Program-made: the position numbers and the translations under genes
Notes under the pieces: generated by a model
What the model was told of the DNA's origin: nothing
The model's database searches: none
Seen by the model: the letters and a program-made list of their open reading frames with translations, nothing else
In this document: positions 32,666 through 44,661 of the stretch, in pieces
How the letters are laid out: each line of letters starts with the position of its first letter
Position numbering within the stretch: position 1 is the first letter of the stretch
Assembly: GCA_023436885.1 (NCBI GenBank)
Contig: JAEZHI010000042.1
Location: 1 to 64,000, forward strand
Direction: 5' to 3'
Length of the DNA stretch: 64,000 nucleotides
From: Pseudomonadota bacterium
GTDB lineage: Bacteria > Pseudomonadota > Alphaproteobacteria > Rhizobiales > Pleomorphomonadaceae

Positions 32666-33519
32666 TTCAGACCCTTTCTGCCCTTGGCGATGGCGCGCAC
32701 ATAGATCAGGCCAAAGGCCGCGCAGAAGGCGAAAGTGATCACCGCCTGGGTGGTGGCGTTGAGCGGATCGGCGTTGTCTGAGAAGGTGCGCTGCATGTAG
32801 GGGCCCATCATCTCCGGCGAGGCGGGACCGAGCAGGTAGGGCAGTGTGAAAGCCGAGAACAGGCCGAGCACGTTGAACGCGAGCGCCACGATGATCGAAC
32901 TCTGGATGCGTGGCAGGATGATGCGGGTGAAGATCGTCACCCCCCGGGCGCCGAGGTCGCGGGCAGCCTCAACCGAGGCGGTGGAGACGCGGCCGAGGCC
33001 GGAGAGCAGCAGCAGGAGCGTCAGCGGCAGCCCTTCCCAGACGAGGCCGATAATCGGACCGGCCGGCGCCAGATAGGGGCTCGGCAGCTTCGGCAGATGC
33101 ACGGCGACGAGCAGCGTGTCGATGATGCCATTCGGACCGAGCACGCGGATGAAGGCATAGGCGACCAGCACCGACGGCACGAACAGCGGAAACAGCGCAA
33201 GGCTTTGCACCAGCGCGGCGATGGAACCGGTGCGGAAGCGCAGATAGAGCGCGATCGGCATCGCCACGACAACGCGCAGCACCGAGGTGAGCGCGGTGAC
33301 CCAGAGCGTCAGCCATAGATTTCTGAGACTATAGGCATCGGTGAAAAAGAAGACATAGGACGTGAGGCTGAAGCCCTTGTCCTTGAAATAGACGGTACCG
33401 ACGAAGGCCTGCAGCACCGGCCAGAGCACCAGCCAGATCAGAAGCAGGACGGGAAGAGCGACGAGAAGGAGGCCCGAAAGCCTCCCTCCCCCAGCTCTGG
33501 AAAGGGATGCAGCACTCAT
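32662..33519 (-). CDS. ABC transporter permease (PotB/FbpB-like half)
   Basis: The 285-residue permease has six predicted membrane helices and an EAA loop in VEAARDLGARGVTIFTRIILP. It lies 9 bases after the substrate-binding-protein gene and overlaps the second permease gene, so channel halves and receptor are coordinately made. The family covers putrescine, ferric iron and 2-aminoethylphosphonate importers; sequence alone does not tell which. Confidence 0.93.
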   Translation of the reverse strand: MSAASLSRAGGGRLSGLLLVALPVLLLIWLVLWPVLQAFVGTVYFKDKGFSLTSYVFFFTDAYSLRNLWLTLWVTALTSVLRVVVAMPIALYLRFRTGSIAALVQSLALFPLFVPSVLVAYAFIRVLGPNGIIDTLLVAVHLPKLPSPYLAPAGPIIGLVWEGLPLTLLLLLSGLGRVSTASVEAARDLGARGVTIFTRIILPRIQSSIIVALAFNVLGLFSAFTLPYLLGPASPEMMGPYMQRTFSDNADPLNATTQAVITFAFCAAFGLIYVRAIAKGRKGLK

Positions 33520-33528
33520 CGCGAACGG

Positions 33529-34668
33529 TCAGGTGCGCGAGATGTTCGGAGCGACATTGCGATACCAGCCGTCCTGCACCGCCTTGGTCCACGGCCCCTG
33601 CGGGAAGGTCGGGATCGAGGACGGGATGACGTCGGCATATTTGTCGTGCAGCGCCTTCGGCAGGGTCGACCAGTCGACAGCCGGGAAGCCGCCCAGCTTC
33701 TCGATGATCGCCGTCTGCATCTCCTGCGACAGCAGGAAGTCGGCAAGCTTCAGCGCGTCGTCGCGATGGGCGGCGTTTGAGGGTATGACAGCCTTCGAGA
33801 AGTCACCGCACAGCGCGAGATCGGTGAGCTGGACGAGGCCGGTGGTCTCCGGCAGCACGCCCTTGGCGATCGCCTGCAGCGCCTGATCGGACCAGGCGGG
33901 GATCATTGTGACAGCACCCTGGGCCAACAACTGCAGCGAGGCGGTGTTGCCTGCCGTATAGCCGCCCTTGTCGTAGAGCGACGGCGCAAGGTCGTTGAGC
34001 ACCGCCCAGGCCTTGCCCAGCACCTCATCAGCCGTGGCCTGGGTGTAGTTGTCGACCGTGAATTTCTTGGGATCGCGGCCCGACACCTCGTGCACGACGC
34101 GGTTGACGAAGTTATTGCCCGAACCGCCCTTGTCGGGACGGTTGTAGATGAACTGGCCGGGGTTGGCCTTGATCCAGGCGAGGAGGTCCGCGAAGGTCTT
34201 CGGCACCTTGTCCTTGGGCAGCTTGGTGGTGTCGTAGGCGAGCAGCACCTGCGAGCCGCGATAAGGCAGACCGTAGGGGGTCTGGATCGCCAGCTTGTTG
34301 AGCGCGCCGTAATTCTTGAGGCCGGCCTTGCTGAAGTCGGTCCAGAGGCCGGCGTCGATGCCGCCGGCCGGCAGCAACGGATCATACTGCTCGATGAAAT
34401 CGAGCTGCGGATCGGCCTTGGCCGACAGGGCCGCGAGCGCGCGTTGCACCACCGCGTCGAGCGCCGCCTGCGGGCGGGCGATGACGACGTTCATCTCGCT
34501 GCCGGAATTGGCAGCTTCGAAAGCCGGCTTCACGACATTGGAAAAGAAATCGGAGATGTTGGCGTCGGACGACGTGTACATGTCGAGACGCGTGGCGGCG
34601 GAGGCAAAGCGGGTCGTGGCGGCGAGAGTGGCGGCCGTACTGACCATCAGGAATTCACGACGGTTCAT
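33529..34668 (-). CDS. ABC transporter substrate-binding protein with Tat-type signal
   Basis: The 379-residue receptor starts MNRREFLMVSTAATLAA, with the twin-arginine pattern RRxFL, a hydrophobic core and an ASA cleavage region near residue 25. It should be folded in the cytoplasm and exported by Tat. The mature part is a two-lobed binding protein of the iron/phosphonate/polyamine group (RLDMYTSSDANISDFF, FADLLAWIKANPGQFIYNRP). It is the first gene of the importer operon. GGGAG precedes the ATG. The ligand is unknown; the downstream phosphodiesterase-like gene and convergent IMPase hint at a phosphorylated polyol. Confidence 0.92.
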   Translation of the reverse strand: MNRREFLMVSTAATLAATTRFASAATRLDMYTSSDANISDFFSNVVKPAFEAANSGSEMNVVIARPQAALDAVVQRALAALSAKADPQLDFIEQYDPLLPAGGIDAGLWTDFSKAGLKNYGALNKLAIQTPYGLPYRGSQVLLAYDTTKLPKDKVPKTFADLLAWIKANPGQFIYNRPDKGGSGNNFVNRVVHEVSGRDPKKFTVDNYTQATADEVLGKAWAVLNDLAPSLYDKGGYTAGNTASLQLLAQGAVTMIPAWSDQALQAIAKGVLPETTGLVQLTDLALCGDFSKAVIPSNAAHRDDALKLADFLLSQEMQTAIIEKLGGFPAVDWSTLPKALHDKYADVIPSSIPTFPQGPWTKAVQDGWYRNVAPNISRT

Positions 34669-34761
34669 GGTTTTCTCCCAGGAAGCGGTCTGTGAAACCC
34701 CTTTCAAGGGGTAGAGACCGGTTCTCGCACACGGGACGCTAGGGAGGCTAGTTATCAATTA

Positions 34762-34792
34762 GATGACAAATAGACGCTACTTTGATGACAAA
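34762..34792. promoter_or_regulatory. Direct repeats upstream of the ABC importer operon
   Basis: GATGACAAA occurs at 34762 and again at 34784, 22 bases apart, i.e. about two helical turns on the same face. They lie 94-124 bases upstream of the substrate-binding-protein start, in an AT-rich stretch. A regulator binding as a dimer of dimers would fit; which one is unknown. Confidence 0.35.
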
Positions 34793-34825
34793 GCAAAACC
34801 ATCTGGGGATTGAACAAAACCAATA

Positions 34826-35281
34826 TCAATCCCGGATGAGTCCACCAAAGTAGCGCAACCCGTAGGCGCGGATATCCCGAACCCGGATCTCCTCGAAGCC
34901 GAAGAAGGCGCGGTAATCGCCATCGACAATATCGATGAAGTCATGGCCATTCTGACGGAAGCGGAAGCCGCCGAGAAACCGGTGCTCGCCATAGAGAGCG
35001 GTCAGCGCCGCCTTGATGGTCGCCCCGGCTTCCGCGCCGGTGATCAGGTCGTCACGCAGCACGCGGCCATGATAGCCCATGGCCCACACCACCTTGTCAG
35101 CCTGCCAGACCACCTCCTGGCCGGAAAAATCGGTGCCGCCGAAATAGCTGTCGAGATAACGGAAGTCCCCGTCGGCAAAGCCGAGATCATGCGAGCCGGG
35201 GCGACAGCTCACCGCCGGGGCACCGCCGCCGGCATATGTCGCCGCCTTGGCACGGATGATGAAATCTTCGAGGGCATCCAT
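34826..35281 (-). CDS. DUF5680-type protein
   Basis: The 151-residue protein matches the DUF5680 pattern: FIIRAKAATYAGGG, RPGSHDLGFADGDFRYLDSYFGG, DFSGQEVVW and VWAMGYHGRV. These domains occur alone or behind XRE helix-turn-helix domains; their function is unknown. No signal peptide or membrane segment is visible. It stands alone, between the ABC importer and a small helix-turn-helix gene. Confidence 0.82.
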   Translation of the reverse strand: MDALEDFIIRAKAATYAGGGAPAVSCRPGSHDLGFADGDFRYLDSYFGGTDFSGQEVVWQADKVVWAMGYHGRVLRDDLITGAEAGATIKAALTALYGEHRFLGGFRFRQNGHDFIDIVDGDYRAFFGFEEIRVRDIRAYGLRYFGGLIRD

Positions 35282-35444
35282 CTGCGACCTCCGGTGTCAC
35301 GCGATGGAACCTAATGCCACCCACTGCCGTTTTATGGCAGGAGGATGGACCTCATCTGATTTGCCGGCGCGGCTTTCGGCGCGATGGACAAATCAGCTGG
35401 CTTGAGGCACTTTCTTCTTCGGGTTGTAAGGGTATGAAAGCGGC

Positions 35445-35672
35445 ATGGACGCAGAGACGTTTCGCGCCTGGCGGCAGCGCCAGGGCCTGACGCAGGACGA
35501 GGCAGCGCAACACCTCGGCCTCAAGCGAAGAATGATCCAGTATTACGAGCGGGGCGAACGCAGCGGTCGACAGGTGTCGATCCCCAAGCACGTGCGCCTT
35601 GCCTGCTGGGCCATCAGCCAGGGAATCCGCGATTTCGACGGCCAGGAATCGGGCGAGGCCAAGGCCGGCTGA
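35445..35672 (+). CDS. Small XRE/Cro-type helix-turn-helix protein
   Basis: The 75-residue protein is almost entirely a helix-turn-helix: TFRAWRQRQGLTQDEAAQHL and GLKRRMIQYYERGERSG, with a short C-terminal tail. It resembles DNA-binding regulators of phage or toxin-antitoxin type, but no partner gene is adjacent. The target is unknown. Confidence 0.78.
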   Translation: MDAETFRAWRQRQGLTQDEAAQHLGLKRRMIQYYERGERSGRQVSIPKHVRLACWAISQGIRDFDGQESGEAKAG

Positions 35673-35688
35673 ATCTTGAGGGCGACAG

Positions 35689-36192
35689 TCAGACGATCCG
35701 GCGCGTCATGACGAACTCGTCAATCTCTCTGCCGTCATGAAGCAAAGCCGCGGGAATCCGCCCGACCTCTATGAAGCCTTCCCGCTTGTAGAAGCGGACG
35801 GCGGCTGGGTTCTCCGCGCTGACCGTCAGTTCCAACTGGCGAATGCCGAGGTCACGGGCGTGCGCGGTCAAAGCCTTCATCAGATCCGACGCCAAGCCGG
35901 TTCCACGCAAGCTCTGGCGCAGGTAGACCATGACGATGGTCGCGCGATGAACCATCTTGCTCGAACGCTGGCGCATCAGACCGGCGAGCCCTACCGGCTC
36001 GTCGCCCTTGAGGACCACGAACACCGGTTCGCTCATACGTGCTCGCCACTCCTCGTCGGAGAGACGCGCCCAATCCTCGTAAGTCGCGGCATAGGCTGAA
36101 GGGTCCGCGCTGAGCGCTTCGAGGCGAATGCGCTTGAAGATATTCACGTCAGCGGCTTCGAGGCGCCAGATCGTCGTGCTGCTTGCAGTCAT
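35689..36192 (-). CDS. GNAT-family N-acetyltransferase
   Basis: The 167-residue GNAT enzyme shows the acetyl-CoA-binding region RQSLRGTGLASDLMKALTAHA (motif A, R/Q-x-x-G-x-G/A) and the closing NPAAVRFYKREGFIEVGRIP. The acceptor substrate is unknown. I start at 36192, where GAGG precedes the ATG; the longer frame is unlikely. It is divergent from carB by 253 bases. No clear terminator or promoter can be fixed in that gap. Confidence 0.9.
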   Translation of the reverse strand: MTASSTTIWRLEAADVNIFKRIRLEALSADPSAYAATYEDWARLSDEEWRARMSEPVFVVLKGDEPVGLAGLMRQRSSKMVHRATIVMVYLRQSLRGTGLASDLMKALTAHARDLGIRQLELTVSAENPAAVRFYKREGFIEVGRIPAALLHDGREIDEFVMTRRIV

Positions 36193-36445
36193 GTCCGCCT
36201 CCCGGTTTGCGGTCTTTCCGATGCCCGATATCCGCCGCGAGGGCAGCGTTTTCACCTTGCGGGACAACGGAGGGCAGCGTCAATTGCAGACCTGCCTAAC
36301 AAAGCCGCGGATTCAAGCGGAGCGGGGTTTGCGCCCGCGCGCTTTTACTCTATAAGCCCGGCAACGGTCCGAACGACGATCACCCTTCTTGCTACCCGCC
36401 CCGGTCGGTGCCCCGCGCGCCGGCCGTGTTTACACGCGAGTGAAG

Positions 36446-39928
<3,483 letters not shown>

Positions 39929-40041
39929 GCTGCCGGGTGGGACAGAATTGGCGTTCCGCAATATCGCGGCGCGCCCGTGTCACAGAGTCGCTGACAGGGT
40001 TCCGGGAGGAGCCTCGTTATGGCGGCACAGGAAACATCGCG

Positions 40042-40077
40042 GCCCGGTGCCTTTGGCGCCGGGCGCTGTGATTTTTT
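40042..40077 (+). terminator. Terminator-like hairpin in the carB-greA gap / greA leader
   Basis: GCCCGGTGCC-TTT-GGCGCCGGGC forms a 10-bp stem with one G-T wobble, followed seven bases later by TTTTTT (40072-40077). It ends 17 bases before the greA ATG. It could terminate carB, or act as a leader terminator controlling greA, as in E. coli where the greA leader ends in a terminator. Confidence 0.5.
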
Positions 40078-40094
40078 GAAAGGCCTTGAGACCG

Positions 40095-40568
40095 ATGGAC
40101 AAGATCCCGATGACCGCCGGCGGGCACGCCGCTCTTGAGAGCGAGCTGCAGCGGCGCAAATCCGAGGAACGGCCTCGCATCATCGCGGCGATCGCCGAAG
40201 CGCGCGCCCATGGCGACCTCTCCGAAAACGCCGAATATCATGCTGCCAAGGAGCAGCAGAGCCATAACGAAGGCCGCATCTCCGAGCTGGAAGACATGCT
40301 CTCGCGTTCCGAGATCATCGATGTGAGCAAGCTCACCGGCAAGACGGTGAAGTTCGGCGCCACGGTAAAGCTCGTCGATGAGGACACTGAGGAAGAGAAG
40401 ACCTATCAGATCGTCGGCGATGCCGAGGCCGACGTCAAAGGCGGTCGCATCTCCATTTCCTCGCCCATCGCCCGCGCCCTGATCGGCAAGACGGTCGGCG
40501 ATTCCGTCGAAGTCACCGCCCCCGGCGGCGCTCGCGGCTACGAGATCCTGGACGTGGTCTTCAGGTAA
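40095..40568 (+). CDS. greA: Transcription elongation factor GreA
   Basis: The 157-residue GreA rescues backtracked RNA polymerase by stimulating transcript cleavage. The N-terminal coiled coil includes LESELQRRKSEERPRI and the tip with the acidic pair in HGDLSENAEYHAAKE. The C-terminal FKBP-like domain ends GDSVEVTAPGGARGYEILDV. The ATG at 40095 gives the typical MDKIPMT start; a TTG three codons earlier is possible. It follows carB, a common order in alphaproteobacteria. Confidence 0.97.
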   Translation: MDKIPMTAGGHAALESELQRRKSEERPRIIAAIAEARAHGDLSENAEYHAAKEQQSHNEGRISELEDMLSRSEIIDVSKLTGKTVKFGATVKLVDEDTEEEKTYQIVGDAEADVKGGRISISSPIARALIGKTVGDSVEVTAPGGARGYEILDVVFR

Positions 40569-40622
40569 GATCGAGGTCGCGCCGGCCCTCCGGCGCGACG
40601 CCATTCGGGACCGTGACGCAAA

Positions 40623-41705
40623 GTGAAAATCGCCGTCATCCTGCCCCGCGGAACGCATTTCGGCCCGGACAAGGCCACCGCGATCGACCTTTGCGCCTAC
40701 GACTTCGTCCGCTTTTCCCGCTATCGCGACGAAACGATCGTCCTTGGCGAAGCCGTCGATCATCCCTACGATGACGTTCGCTTCATCGGCGTGCCCCGCG
40801 CAGGCAAAAGCCAGACCGCGTTTTCCGACGCTCTCGCCGTCGCCGCGGCGGCTGAAAAGCCTGACGTCATCGTCATCCACCAGCACATCCCCTCGGCCCG
40901 TCGCATCGCTTCCCGCTTTCGCGACCGGCCTGTGCTGCTGCACCGGCACAACAATCCCAAGACGCCGAAAGGCTTTCTTGGCCGCTGGCTGGAAGCGCGG
41001 AAATACGCGCCCTTCGCCCGGATCATCGTGATCAGTGCCTTCACGCGCGATCGCCTCGTCGCGGCCTACCCCGCCCTCGCGTCAAAGACCCATGTGGTGC
41101 ACAACGGCCTCGATCTCGGCGAATGGCCAGCGACCGACATCGAGCAACAGGAGGTCCTGTTCGTCGGTCGCGCCGTACCTGAAAAGGGCGTGCTGGAAGC
41201 CGCTCGCGGCGCTGCAGCCGCGCTTGCCAAAAGCCCTGAATGGCGCACCCGTTTCATCCTGAGTGGCCTCGACGGCAATGCCGCCTATGCCGCCGAAGTC
41301 ACGGAGGCTCTCAAGCCACTCGGCGAACGCGCTGAAGTGTTGCGCGACCTGCCGCACTCCGACGTGCGCGAGGCTTTCCGCCGAGCCGCCATCGCGCTCG
41401 TGCCATCGCGCTTCGAGGAACCGTTCGGACGCACTGCCATCGAGGCCATGGCCGGCGGTGCCGCGCTCATCACCTCATTGCGGGGCGGTCTCAGGGAGAT
41501 CGCCGAAGGCGTCTCGCTCGACGTCAATCCCGACGACCCCGCGTCCATTGCCGGCGCCATCGGCCGCCTGATCCAGGACGAAGCGCTCCGCCACCGTCTC
41601 GCCGCCGAGGGACGGAAAAGAGTGGAGAGCGCTTTTGCCATTCAAGGCTCGGCTGCCCAGCTCGATGACTTGTATGCTAGCGTCCATAAAGGGATGAGGG
41701 CCTAA
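40623..41705 (+). CDS. Glycosyltransferase family 4
   Basis: The 360-residue retaining glycosyltransferase has a GT-B fold. The N-terminal acceptor domain includes VIVIHQHIPSARRIA, and the C-terminal donor domain starts VLFVGRAVPEKGVLEAA. The diphosphate-binding EX7E motif is EEPFGRTAIEAMAGG. The start is a GTG (MKIAVILPRG). It is cytoplasmic or membrane-associated, the first gene of a three-glycosyltransferase run. The sugar transferred is unknown. Confidence 0.92.
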   Translation: MKIAVILPRGTHFGPDKATAIDLCAYDFVRFSRYRDETIVLGEAVDHPYDDVRFIGVPRAGKSQTAFSDALAVAAAAEKPDVIVIHQHIPSARRIASRFRDRPVLLHRHNNPKTPKGFLGRWLEARKYAPFARIIVISAFTRDRLVAAYPALASKTHVVHNGLDLGEWPATDIEQQEVLFVGRAVPEKGVLEAARGAAAALAKSPEWRTRFILSGLDGNAAYAAEVTEALKPLGERAEVLRDLPHSDVREAFRRAAIALVPSRFEEPFGRTAIEAMAGGAALITSLRGGLREIAEGVSLDVNPDDPASIAGAIGRLIQDEALRHRLAAEGRKRVESAFAIQGSAAQLDDLYASVHKGMRA

Positions 41706-41709
41706 ACAG

Positions 41710-42663
41710 ATGACAGACAAGGCGACGCGGATCGGCATCATGGTCTGCACGGCTGAGCGGCCGCGCATGCTCCAGGAGTGTGTCGAGTCGCTGCTCGCCC
41801 AGCAGGTGGCCGAGGATTGGCAGGTCGAGGTCTGCGTCGTAGAGAACGACAAGACGCCCAACTCGCGCGCCGTCGTCGAAGCCGTACCGCCCCTGTCGCC
41901 CATCAAGGTTCATTACTTTCAGGAACCGCGTCGCGGCATCCCCTTCGCCCGCAACAAGACGCTCGAAGTCGGCCTCGCCCATGGCTACGACTGGATCGTG
42001 CTGATCGACGACGACGAGCGTGCCGATCCGACCTGGCTTGCCACGCTGATGCGGACCGCCGTCGAGCATAAGGCAGATGTTGTATCCGGTCCGGTGCGGC
42101 GCACCTACGAGGCGCCGCCGCCCAATTGGTGGAAGCTGCTGAAGCCGGTCGCCGGTCCGGCCGGAACGGTTTTGAATGAGGCGCCAACCAACAACACGCT
42201 TCTGAGCGCCAGGTTGATCCGCCCCGACGGTGCCAATCTGCGCTTTGCCGAGGCGCTGACCTTCGGCTATGAGGACATCGACTTTTTCTCCCGAGCGCAC
42301 AAGCTCGGCTACCGCATCGTCTGGTCGCCGGATGCCTTCGTCGAGGAAACGATTCCGGCAAGCCGCGTGCAACCCGAACGGCTAATCGCTCGTGTGCAAT
42401 CGACCGCCGCCGCCCAGGTTCTCGCATCGAAGATCCGACGCGGCGCCCCGCGCACCTTTGCGAAGTTCACTCTCAAAGGTCTCCGCCGCTTGATTGGCGG
42501 TGCGATCACCTGCGCTCTGTTCTGGCCGGGCAAGCGTGCCGGTTCGGAAAAGGCGACCCACAGCTATTATCGCGGCCGCCTCCGGCTGGCCCGTGGCCTC
42601 GGCATCTTCCGCGGCCTCTTCACGATCCTTCCCAATTACTACAGCACGGTGGATGGCAACTGA
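41710..42663 (+). CDS. Glycosyltransferase family 2
   Basis: The 317-residue inverting glycosyltransferase has a GT-A fold: nucleotide site IGIMVCTAERPRMLQECVESLLAQ, VCVVENDKTPNSRAVVEAV, and the metal-binding acidic motif LIDDDERADPTWL. A later FGYEDIDFFSRAHKLGYRIVW is the acceptor/catalytic ED-type block. Basic C-terminal stretches suggest membrane contact. It begins five bases after the previous glycosyltransferase and overlaps the next (TGATG). Confidence 0.92.
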   Translation: MTDKATRIGIMVCTAERPRMLQECVESLLAQQVAEDWQVEVCVVENDKTPNSRAVVEAVPPLSPIKVHYFQEPRRGIPFARNKTLEVGLAHGYDWIVLIDDDERADPTWLATLMRTAVEHKADVVSGPVRRTYEAPPPNWWKLLKPVAGPAGTVLNEAPTNNTLLSARLIRPDGANLRFAEALTFGYEDIDFFSRAHKLGYRIVWSPDAFVEETIPASRVQPERLIARVQSTAAAQVLASKIRRGAPRTFAKFTLKGLRRLIGGAITCALFWPGKRAGSEKATHSYYRGRLRLARGLGIFRGLFTILPNYYSTVDGN

Positions 42664-43715
42664 TGATCCCTGAAGGCGAAGCGTTGCGGGTGGTGCATGT
42701 CCACCTCGGCATCAAGGGCGGCGCCGAGCGCTTTTTCGTCAGCCTCGTCAATGCCTTGGCCGAGCGTGGCGTCCAGCAGAAGGCACTGATCTTCCCTGAC
42801 CGCGTCTGGAAGAAGGACATCGAGGCGGTCTGTGGCATCGAGGAGATGGGCTTCAGCCGGTCGCATATCGCCCGCTTCTTCACCAACCGGAAGATCGCCA
42901 GGATCAACCGCGCCTTCCGCCCACATGCCATGATGTCATGGATGCCGCAGGCGACGCGCTGGATCCCCAACGATCCCAACATCCTGACCGCGGCGCGCCT
43001 CGGCGACTATCCCGAGCGGCTCGACTATTTCGTCAATTGCGACTACCTCGTTTGCAACACACCGGATATCGCCCGTGCCGCCGCCGGCATCGGCTGGGAC
43101 ATCAACCGCACCCGCGTCATCTCCAACTTCACAGATGTCCGCAAGGTAGAGCCAATCGATCGGACCAAGCTCGACACCCCGGCCGACGACTTCGCCATCC
43201 TCGGCATGGGCCGCTTCGTCGACCGCAAGGGCTTCGATACGCTGATCAAGGCGGCGGCGCCGCTCAAGAGCGCAACCGTCTGGCTGGTCGGTGAAGGCCC
43301 GGAAGAGCCAATGCTGCGCCAGCTCGCCGCCGACCTTGGCTGCGCCGACCGCGTCCGTTTCCTTGGCTGGAGCACCGACCCCAGCCCCTATCTCGCCGCC
43401 GCCGATGCCCTCTGCATCCCCTCGCGCCACGAGCCGCTCGGCAACGTGGTCCTGGAAGCCTGGGCCGCCGGCAAACCGGTGGTCGCCACGGCCAGCGAAG
43501 GCCCAAGCTGGCTGATCCAGGACGGCATCAACGGCCTCCTCGCCCCCATCGACGATGACGCTGCTGTCTCCAGGGCCTTCGCTCGCCTGATCGGCGAGCC
43601 TGACTTGGGTCCACGCCTTGTGGAGGCTGCGAGCGCGAAACTGGAAGCAAGCCATTCGCGAAAGGCCATCGCGGATGCGTATATGTCGTTTTTGTCCGGG
43701 GAATCGGTCGGCTAG
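42663..43715 (+). CDS. Glycosyltransferase family 4
   Basis: The 350-residue GT-B enzyme has an N-terminal VHLGIKGGAERFFVSLVNAL loop. The donor domain has ILGMGRFVDRKGFDTLIKAA, WLVGEGPEEPML and the EX7E motif HEPLGNVVLEAWAAGKPVVAT. It shares a TGATG stop-start overlap with the family 2 gene, so it is translationally coupled. The donor sugar is unknown. Confidence 0.93.
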   Translation: MIPEGEALRVVHVHLGIKGGAERFFVSLVNALAERGVQQKALIFPDRVWKKDIEAVCGIEEMGFSRSHIARFFTNRKIARINRAFRPHAMMSWMPQATRWIPNDPNILTAARLGDYPERLDYFVNCDYLVCNTPDIARAAAGIGWDINRTRVISNFTDVRKVEPIDRTKLDTPADDFAILGMGRFVDRKGFDTLIKAAAPLKSATVWLVGEGPEEPMLRQLAADLGCADRVRFLGWSTDPSPYLAAADALCIPSRHEPLGNVVLEAWAAGKPVVATASEGPSWLIQDGINGLLAPIDDDAAVSRAFARLIGEPDLGPRLVEAASAKLEASHSRKAIADAYMSFLSGESVG

Positions 43716-43835
43716 ATTAGCCGCTCGAAGAGTTTCCAATAAACCGCAAATCTTCCGACACATCAGTCATATGTGATCTACTGGGGTCCGCCAGCCCTCC
43801 TGGCGTCTGACATTCGTAACCCGGAGAAACTCTAG

Positions 43836-44606
43836 ATGGGTACCAACGACGAACTCAACAAACAGGGCTTCCTGGCCGCGCGAAACACGGCAGCAATCGG
43901 CGATTGGTATGAGGATCTATCGAGCTTCTTTGCAAATGATGACGCCGCTGACCTCCTGAAGGTCCGTTCGTTTGCGCTCTACACACCACGGCAGACCATC
44001 TCCGACTTCTTGGTTCGCTACGAACTGTTCAAGATGGTCAAGGATATTCCAGGGGCTTTTCTCGAATTCGGCGTCTACAATGGCCAAGGCTTGCTTTCTT
44101 GGGCTAACTTCAGTGCCATTCAGGAGCCCTACAACATCACGCGCGAAATATATGGCTTTGACACATTTGAGGGCTTCGCTGGCGTGGGCGATAAAGACAA
44201 GTCCGATCATCCGGAGATCGTCAAGGACGGCAGCTACAAGATCGACTCATATGCCAGGATTTCCAAGGCCATTGAGTTATTTGACCGAAACAGGCCGATC
44301 GGGCATGTCGGGAAGGTGTTCCTCGTCCCTGGCGATGTGACCAAGACGCTCAAGCCGTTTCTGGCTCAACACCCCCACATAATCCCAGCGCTCATCTATC
44401 TCGACATGGACATTTATGAGCCGACTAAATATGTCCTCGAGGAACTTCTCGATCGCATGCCAAAGGGCGGTATCGTCGCGTTCGACGAACTTGCGCATCG
44501 TACATACCCCGGGGAGACGGCCGCTTTATTGGATGTACTGCCGATGAAAGACATTCGGCTGCAGCGCGTTCCGTTTTGCAGCCGCATTGCGTATTTTGTC
44601 CGTTAA
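43836..44606 (+). CDS. TylF/MycF-type O-methyltransferase
   Basis: The 256-residue class I SAM methyltransferase has the SAM loop FLEFGVYNGQGLLSWANF and IYGFDTFEGFAGV. The metal-binding aspartates are in YLDMDIYEPTKYVLEELL and IVAFDEL, as in macrocin O-methyltransferase (TylF/MycF). It probably methylates a sugar hydroxyl on the polysaccharide or a nucleotide sugar. GGAG lies upstream of the ATG. Its coding sequence is visibly less GC-rich than the flanking glycosyltransferases. It is convergent with the lipoyl-acyltransferase gene. Confidence 0.85.
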   Translation: MGTNDELNKQGFLAARNTAAIGDWYEDLSSFFANDDAADLLKVRSFALYTPRQTISDFLVRYELFKMVKDIPGAFLEFGVYNGQGLLSWANFSAIQEPYNITREIYGFDTFEGFAGVGDKDKSDHPEIVKDGSYKIDSYARISKAIELFDRNRPIGHVGKVFLVPGDVTKTLKPFLAQHPHIIPALIYLDMDIYEPTKYVLEELLDRMPKGGIVAFDELAHRTYPGETAALLDVLPMKDIRLQRVPFCSRIAYFVR

Positions 44607-44661
44607 CGGCCGGGCGCCATCGGCAATAGGGCATTTCGATGACGTTACCTCACTGAAATGC

